Source of the DNA: Flavobacteriaceae bacterium
GTDB lineage: Bacteria; Bacteroidota; Bacteroidia; Flavobacteriales; Flavobacteriaceae
Assembly: GCA_947377425.1 (NCBI GenBank)
Contig: CANCFZ010000149.1
Coordinates: forward strand, 1 to 5,743
Length of the DNA stretch: 5,743 nt
Reading direction: 5' to 3'
Part shown: in pieces, positions 4,667 through 5,743 of the stretch
Position numbering within the stretch: position 1 is the stretch's first letter
Layout of the letters: every line of letters starts with the position of its first letter
Position numbers and translations under genes: made by a program
Notes under the pieces: generated by a model
What the model was told of the DNA's origin: nothing
Databases searched by the model: none
What the model saw: the letters and a program-made list of their open reading frames with translations, nothing else

Positions 4667-5743
4667 CTAAATTTCATCAGGAAATATTTTTCCAGGATTT
4701 AGAATATTATTGGGATCAAAAACATATTTAATGCGTTCCATAAGTTCCAAATGCACTTTGGAAAAAGCAATAGTCATAAAGTTTTTTTGAACAAAACCAA
4801 TACCGTGTTCGCCCGAAAGTGTTCCTTTTAGTGCCACGGTTAATTCAAATATTTCCCGAATTCCTTTGGGCACTTCGGTATGCCAATTTTCATCAGACAT
4901 TTCACCTTTTATGATGTTTACATGCAAATTTCCATCGCCAGCATGCCCATAACAAACTGATTTGAAGCCATATTTAGTACCAATTTTTTTGATTCCTGAT
5001 AATAATTCTGGAAGAACATATCTTGGTACTACGGTATCTTCTTCTTTATAAATGGAGTTTGATTTTACGGCTTCAGCAACGGAACGACGCATTTTCCACA
5101 AAGCATTTTTTTGGTCCTCAGTATCGGCAAATAGAACCTCATCTATTTCAAATTGCTCAACAACTCCCATTATTTTCTCTGCTTCTTGCATTAAAATTTC
5201 AGGATAATTTCCATCTACTTCAATTAAAAGATGTGCCTGAACATTTTCATTGACATTGATGTTAATGTTGTCATTGTATTTCAAAGTCCAATCAATGGCA
5301 TCACGCTCCATAAACTCAAGTGCACTTGGAATAATTCCGGCTCTAAAAATGGCAGAAACAGCTTCGCAGGCTTGGCTTGATTTATAAAATGGAACCAACA
5401 TCAATACATTATGTGAATTTTTTGGAAGCAACTTTAAAACCACTTTGGTTATCACTCCCAATGTTCCTTCACTTCCAACCATCAATTGGGTTAGATTGTA
5501 TCCTGTTGAGTTTTTTAGCGTGTTGGCGCCTGTCCAAATGATTTCTCCGTTGGGTAAAACAACTTCTAAATTCAGCACATAATCTTTGGTAACACCATAT
5601 TTTACAGCTCTTGCTCCACCAGAATTTTCGGCTACGTTACCTCCTATCCAGCAACTTCCTTGACTGCTTGGATCTACTGGATAAAATAATCCTTTTTCAG
5701 CAACTGCTTCTCTTAAAACTTGAGTTATAACAGCTGGTTCAAC
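4667..5743 (-). CDS. GlcD / D-lactate dehydrogenase-type FAD-binding oxidoreductase (5' end beyond window)
   Basis: The frame is open to the right edge: 358 residues are visible, of about 460 usual, so roughly the first 100 (start of the FAD-binding domain) are missing. A GTG at 5578 is only an internal valine in the conserved run KDYVLNLEVVLPNG. The FAD-binding PCMH part shows GGNVAENSGGARAVKYGV at visible residues 34-51 and GSEGTLGVIT at 90-99. The C-terminal FAD-oxidase domain shows EDTVVPR at 235-241, GHAGDGNLHVNI at 266-277, SGEHGIG at 310-316 and DPNNILNPGKIF at 344-355. By analogy with D-2-hydroxyglutarate dehydrogenase, His267, His274 and Glu312 would bind the catalytic metal. It should oxidise a D-2-hydroxyacid (D-lactate, glycolate or 2-hydroxyglutarate) to the 2-oxoacid with FAD, passing electrons to the respiratory chain or an electron carrier. 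The exact substrate cannot be told. No iron-sulfur partner domain is fused at the C-terminus, which ends in TAG. Confidence 0.93.
   Translation of the reverse strand, partial: VEPAVITQVLREAVAEKGLFYPVDPSSQGSCWIGGNVAENSGGARAVKYGVTKDYVLNLEVVLPNGEIIWTGANTLKNSTGYNLTQLMVGSEGTLGVITKVVLKLLPKNSHNVLMLVPFYKSSQACEAVSAIFRAGIIPSALEFMERDAIDWTLKYNDNININVNENVQAHLLIEVDGNYPEILMQEAEKIMGVVEQFEIDEVLFADTEDQKNALWKMRRSVAEAVKSNSIYKEEDTVVPRYVLPELLSGIKKIGTKYGFKSVCYGHAGDGNLHVNIIKGEMSDENWHTEVPKGIREIFELTVALKGTLSGEHGIGFVQKNFMTIAFSKVHLELMERIKYVFDPNNILNPGKIFPDEI

Noticed and set aside
5023..5253. 76-codon plus-strand frame inside the FAD oxidoreductase gene
   Set aside because: It is antisense to a conserved coding region and has no independent support.
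5576..5578. GTG as start codon of the FAD oxidoreductase (303-residue version)
   Set aside because: The frame stays open to the window edge and the 55 residues upstream contain conserved FAD-binding motifs (GGNVAENSGGARAVKYGV), so the GTG is an internal valine and the gene is cut by the window.

Overview
The window looks like a chromosomal piece from a low-GC Bacteroidetes, most likely a Flavobacterium-type member of the Flavobacteriia. Four things point there: a secreted protein ending in a type IX secretion (T9SS) C-terminal sorting domain, a promoter of the Bacteroidetes TTG / TAnnTTTG type, a DUF6261 protein, and NadC and YihY/BrkB proteins with Bacteroidetes-like sequence. Assignment to a genus is inference. 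All long genes lie on the minus strand; the only supported plus-strand gene is a 36-residue lysine-rich ORF.

Layout from left to right. Positions 1-812 (minus) hold a YihY/BrkB family inner-membrane protein whose C-terminus is cut by the window edge. Positions 813-891 are a short spacer with an 8-bp periodic CTAAG repeat. Positions 892-1755 (minus) are nadC, the quinolinate phosphoribosyltransferase of NAD biosynthesis, probably co-oriented upstream gene of the yihY-like gene. Positions 1756-1891 are a divergent intergenic region with a good plus-strand promoter for the tiny gene at 1892-2002, which ends in a strong bidirectional terminator at 2025-2061. Positions 2109-3482 (minus) encode a secreted seven-repeat RCC1-type beta-propeller with a T9SS sorting tail, bracketed by two related palindromic direct repeats. 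Positions 3565-4326 (minus) encode a DUF6261 protein of unknown function. Positions 4327-4666 are non-coding and carry a striking array of four palindromic units with an exact 41-bp period. Positions 4667-5743 (minus) are the C-terminal three quarters of a GlcD/D-lactate dehydrogenase-type FAD oxidoreductase whose start lies beyond the right edge.

Functionally there are two metabolic housekeeping genes (NAD synthesis; a flavin-dependent 2-hydroxyacid dehydrogenase), one membrane protein and, between them, an accessory-looking stretch (about 2003-4666) with a secreted repeat protein, a DUF gene and several palindromic or tandem repeats. No joint pathway linking all of them is visible. The most unusual items are the 41-bp A-B-B-A repeat array and the paired hairpin repeats around the RCC1 gene. 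No clear new defence or mobile system is seen.
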